Shown: one piece after another, positions 61,451 through 64,000 of the stretch | Position numbering within the stretch: position 1 is the stretch's first letter | Layout of the letters: each line of letters opens with the position of its first letter | Source: Parus major | Taxonomy: Eukaryota > Chordata > Aves > Passeriformes > Paridae | Direction of reading: 5' to 3' | NCBI RefSeq assembly: GCF_001522545.3 | Contig: NC_031799.1 | Span: 40,788,001-40,852,000, forward strand | DNA: 64,000 nt | Notes under the pieces: generated by a model | Database searches by the model: none | Seen by the model: only the letters and a program-made list of their open reading frames with translations | What the model was told of the DNA's origin: nothing | Translations under genes and position numbers: made by a program

Positions 61451-64000
61451 CTAGCAGTGTACTCAGCTCTGTGTTTTACAAAGAATGAGTGTAAAAGGGA
61501 ATCAGGTTTGTGTTTAGATGAGATGCTTTCTGATAGATGTTTGCTTTTGTCTTTGTAAAAATGGATTCATCCTTATGGAAATATGTTTCAAATATAAAAC
61601 ATAAGTAAAGAAAGAAAAAAAATCTGTTATATCATTATCCTTTGGGAACCTTTTTCTTGTGAGACATTATTTTCATCAAGAAAATCCACAGTTGTCTAGA
61701 TGTTCAGATCATACTTTGTATAAGTTGAATAAAGAATCAAGACAAAAAAGAGCTTAACTCTTGAAAACTGCTTTCAGATCTCACTAAGGCCTCAAAAGTG
61801 AAACTTTTTTTCATGAGTGATAAGTCCCTTTTCCAACTGCATGTGTTTACCCACATATAAGTATCACATGGCTGTAATTTAGGGCATAAATTTGTCCTTC
61901 ATCCTCAATCAAATAATTCATTGTACAAGTCATTTTTGCCTACCCTAAAATAATATCCAGGGAGTCCAAATATAATTTTCTATCTGTATTTGGGACTTCA
62001 TTCTTTCTTGGCTTATGGTAGGTTTATTTTGCAATGTGATGTAAGTGTTATTAAATGAGTCTTGTTCTAGTAAAAGGTTTCTGTACACTGTATCTTTCTT
62101 TTTCATTAGCCAAAATAAAAACATTAATTTTGGGAACTCATGAAAAAGCTTGACTTTTTAAAGACAGAGCAAATTCAGTGTTGTCCTATTTCACTTTTGT
62201 TTTGTCCTTTCCTTCTTTAGAAGTTAAGTGGTTGTTGACTAATGGCCTGAATTCAGCAGGTCATTTATTCATGAGTTTCTTCCTTATCCTGCCCTCTTGG
62301 TTGCTGTCATGTGTGAAGTGGTGATTGGTGACTTGTTGGGCCACAGCAACCACGTAGTGTTGGTTTTCAAACCTCTGGTGCCTTGCTTGCCCCCACCTTG
62401 CTCCCAGGATGGGCCAGGTACAGGCAAAAATGGTTAGAAAATCATCATGTTTATTAAAGTGTCCTCAGCAAAGCTGTTTTCCCTAAATGGGTTCTTTCAC
62501 CCCATGTGAAGAAGCCAATCCTCACACAGTCAAAGTATTTGCTTTATTTACAGTTTTGCAGAGAAAGGGTGTGGGGTGGCTAACCTGTAAAGACAGCAAG
62601 ATGACTGTCACAACTTTTCATTGTTTATATATGTTTTATCAAAGACAGTAGTGTTCATTGACTACAAGTTGTATGTTTTCTTTTTAATTAGTGTTTTATA
62701 TTCTATTGGATAAAGGTTTCCCTTGCTTCTTATAATGATTAATCTGCATGCTCAGATCTGGTGGTTTTCTTGGGTCAGTGGGCCATGAGTAAGTGGCTGT
62801 GATCTCCTCCTGTTAGAATTATCTTTTATCCAGACAGAGCTGATTTCAGCACGGTTGCTGAGTTGGCTTTATGAGTTTCTTCCTCATCTTGAGAGTGCTG
62901 CCTGTAAATTCTGCATTCATTGTTTCCACTATCAGTAAAGAGTACTTCTCCCCAAGCTTTGTCAACATCACCTTAGGTCTGAGACCACTGATGCATGTCT
63001 AAATCTAAAACTTATCTAGGTAATTGTACTGACAGTAGTTTATATAACACCTGGACAGCAACCCTACCCTGTGTTGCTCCCTCAGGACACTGGGCAAGCT
63101 TCAGGCCAGCTGCCTTTTCCAGGGCCCAGCCTGGCACTGGCAGAGGGTAGTAATCTTCCAGATGTCCTGCCATGCAGGAGAACGAGAACAGCCTGCACAG
63201 AGTCCACAGTGCCCACCTGAATCAGGAGGGCCATTGCTTGTTGAGAGCCTGCTGCTCACTGAGGACACAGGCCTCTAGCTGGTGGGCAAGGGCTTGGGGG
63301 ACCACAGGAGGGATCCCATACTGGAGCAGAATAGGAAGAGAAAGAAGGAGCAGCAAAGACAACATGAGCTGACCACAACCCCCATTCCTGTCTATCTTTG
63401 GTGCTTAAAAAGAGGAGATAGAGAACTGGGACTGAGGTTGAGCCAGGGAAGAAAGGAGAGTTGGGTTTAAAATTAGGTTTTTATTCCTCATTATCCTTCT
63501 CTGATTCAATTTACTTGTGATGTTAATTGGTGAGTAACCCATTCCTGTTTTTATCTCAACACCCAAGCCTTTCATTATATTTTCTCCCTCCTGCCCAGCT
63601 AAGGAAGGTGATAGAGTGATATAACAGTTTTGGTGGGCACTAGGTGTCCAACCAGGGCCAACACACTACACTGTCCTTTGGTTTGATGTATAAATCCCAT
63701 GCAGTAGCATTATTAATGTAAAGAAAAGATGTTTGTTTTGTTTTACTCTTCATCTTGAATGCAAATCTCTCCCTGTAGGATATAATTTTTGCTTATGATT
63801 GTGTGTCTCTTCCACTTCCACAGTTCTCCAGCAACAACCTTCAGTTGAAACAGAAAGCTTAGTCCTACTGAGCTGTCCTCTTCTTTATCTTAGCTCATTT
63901 TAGGATCAGAATATAAATTTAATGGGTAGTTCAAGTGGTGTTAGTGAGTTAGTGTGTATCTGCATATTTGTTTTATTGTTGACTAAACTTAGTCACAGGA
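61451..64000. other. Unique sequence with no recognisable gene
   Basis: No gene is recognised. The 63060-63400 part is richer in G and C but has only short open frames without known domains. A 22-base word (ATGAGTTTCTTCCTTATCCTG-like) at about 62271-62291 recurs with two changes at about 62871-62891. Confidence 0.5.

Noticed and set aside
1..64000. CRISPR arrays, operons, prophage or other bacterial systems
   Set aside because: There are no regularly spaced repeats, no tightly packed long frames and no ribosome-binding pattern. The CR1 and LTR content shows a vertebrate genome.

Overview
The window looks like AT-rich intergenic or intronic DNA from a bird, most likely a passerine. It contains several CR1 LINE copies with the avian-type 3' end (a short ATTCTRTG-like terminal repeat and no poly(A) tail). 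It also contains LTRs of the endogenous-retrovirus type that resemble, from memory, ERVL-like LTRs of songbirds. I see no mammalian Alu, L1 or MIR. The species call is inference; the repeat calls rest on sequence I can point to.

I found no protein-coding gene I can name. The open frames are short (about 60 to 130 codons), lie on both strands, and show no recognisable domain. The best hints of genes are three stretches bounded by good splice-like sites with an open frame between them (2879-3065, 41409-41642, 45399-45542), and a CpG-rich block at about 53730-54660. All of these are weak, unproven candidates.

Layout: 1-4520 is mostly unique sequence with a candidate exon near 3 kb. At 4521-4904 two 5'-truncated CR1 copies of different subfamilies lie head to head. 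An old CR1 remnant sits near 7.0-7.2 kb. At 10455-10504 there is a compact pair of nested palindromes. A complete LTR on the minus strand (16777-18329) is flanked by a perfect 5-bp target duplication. 18335-32279 is mostly unique. A long CR1 fragment (about 32280-33488) carries a degraded, internally deleted reverse-transcriptase reading frame. 33489-53729 is unique sequence with simple repeats and strand-asymmetric A/C or T/G tracts. The CpG-rich block with a 234-bp assembly gap follows, and ends in a T/G microsatellite. A second complete LTR on the plus strand lies at 60816-61445, and the rest is unique.

The clearest structural result is that both LTRs are whole solo LTRs. They share about 90 bp of their U3 head (both start TGTCCTGGG) but differ about 2.5-fold in length. 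They are related subfamilies inserted in opposite orientations. I see no operon, CRISPR array, structural RNA gene or evident new system here.
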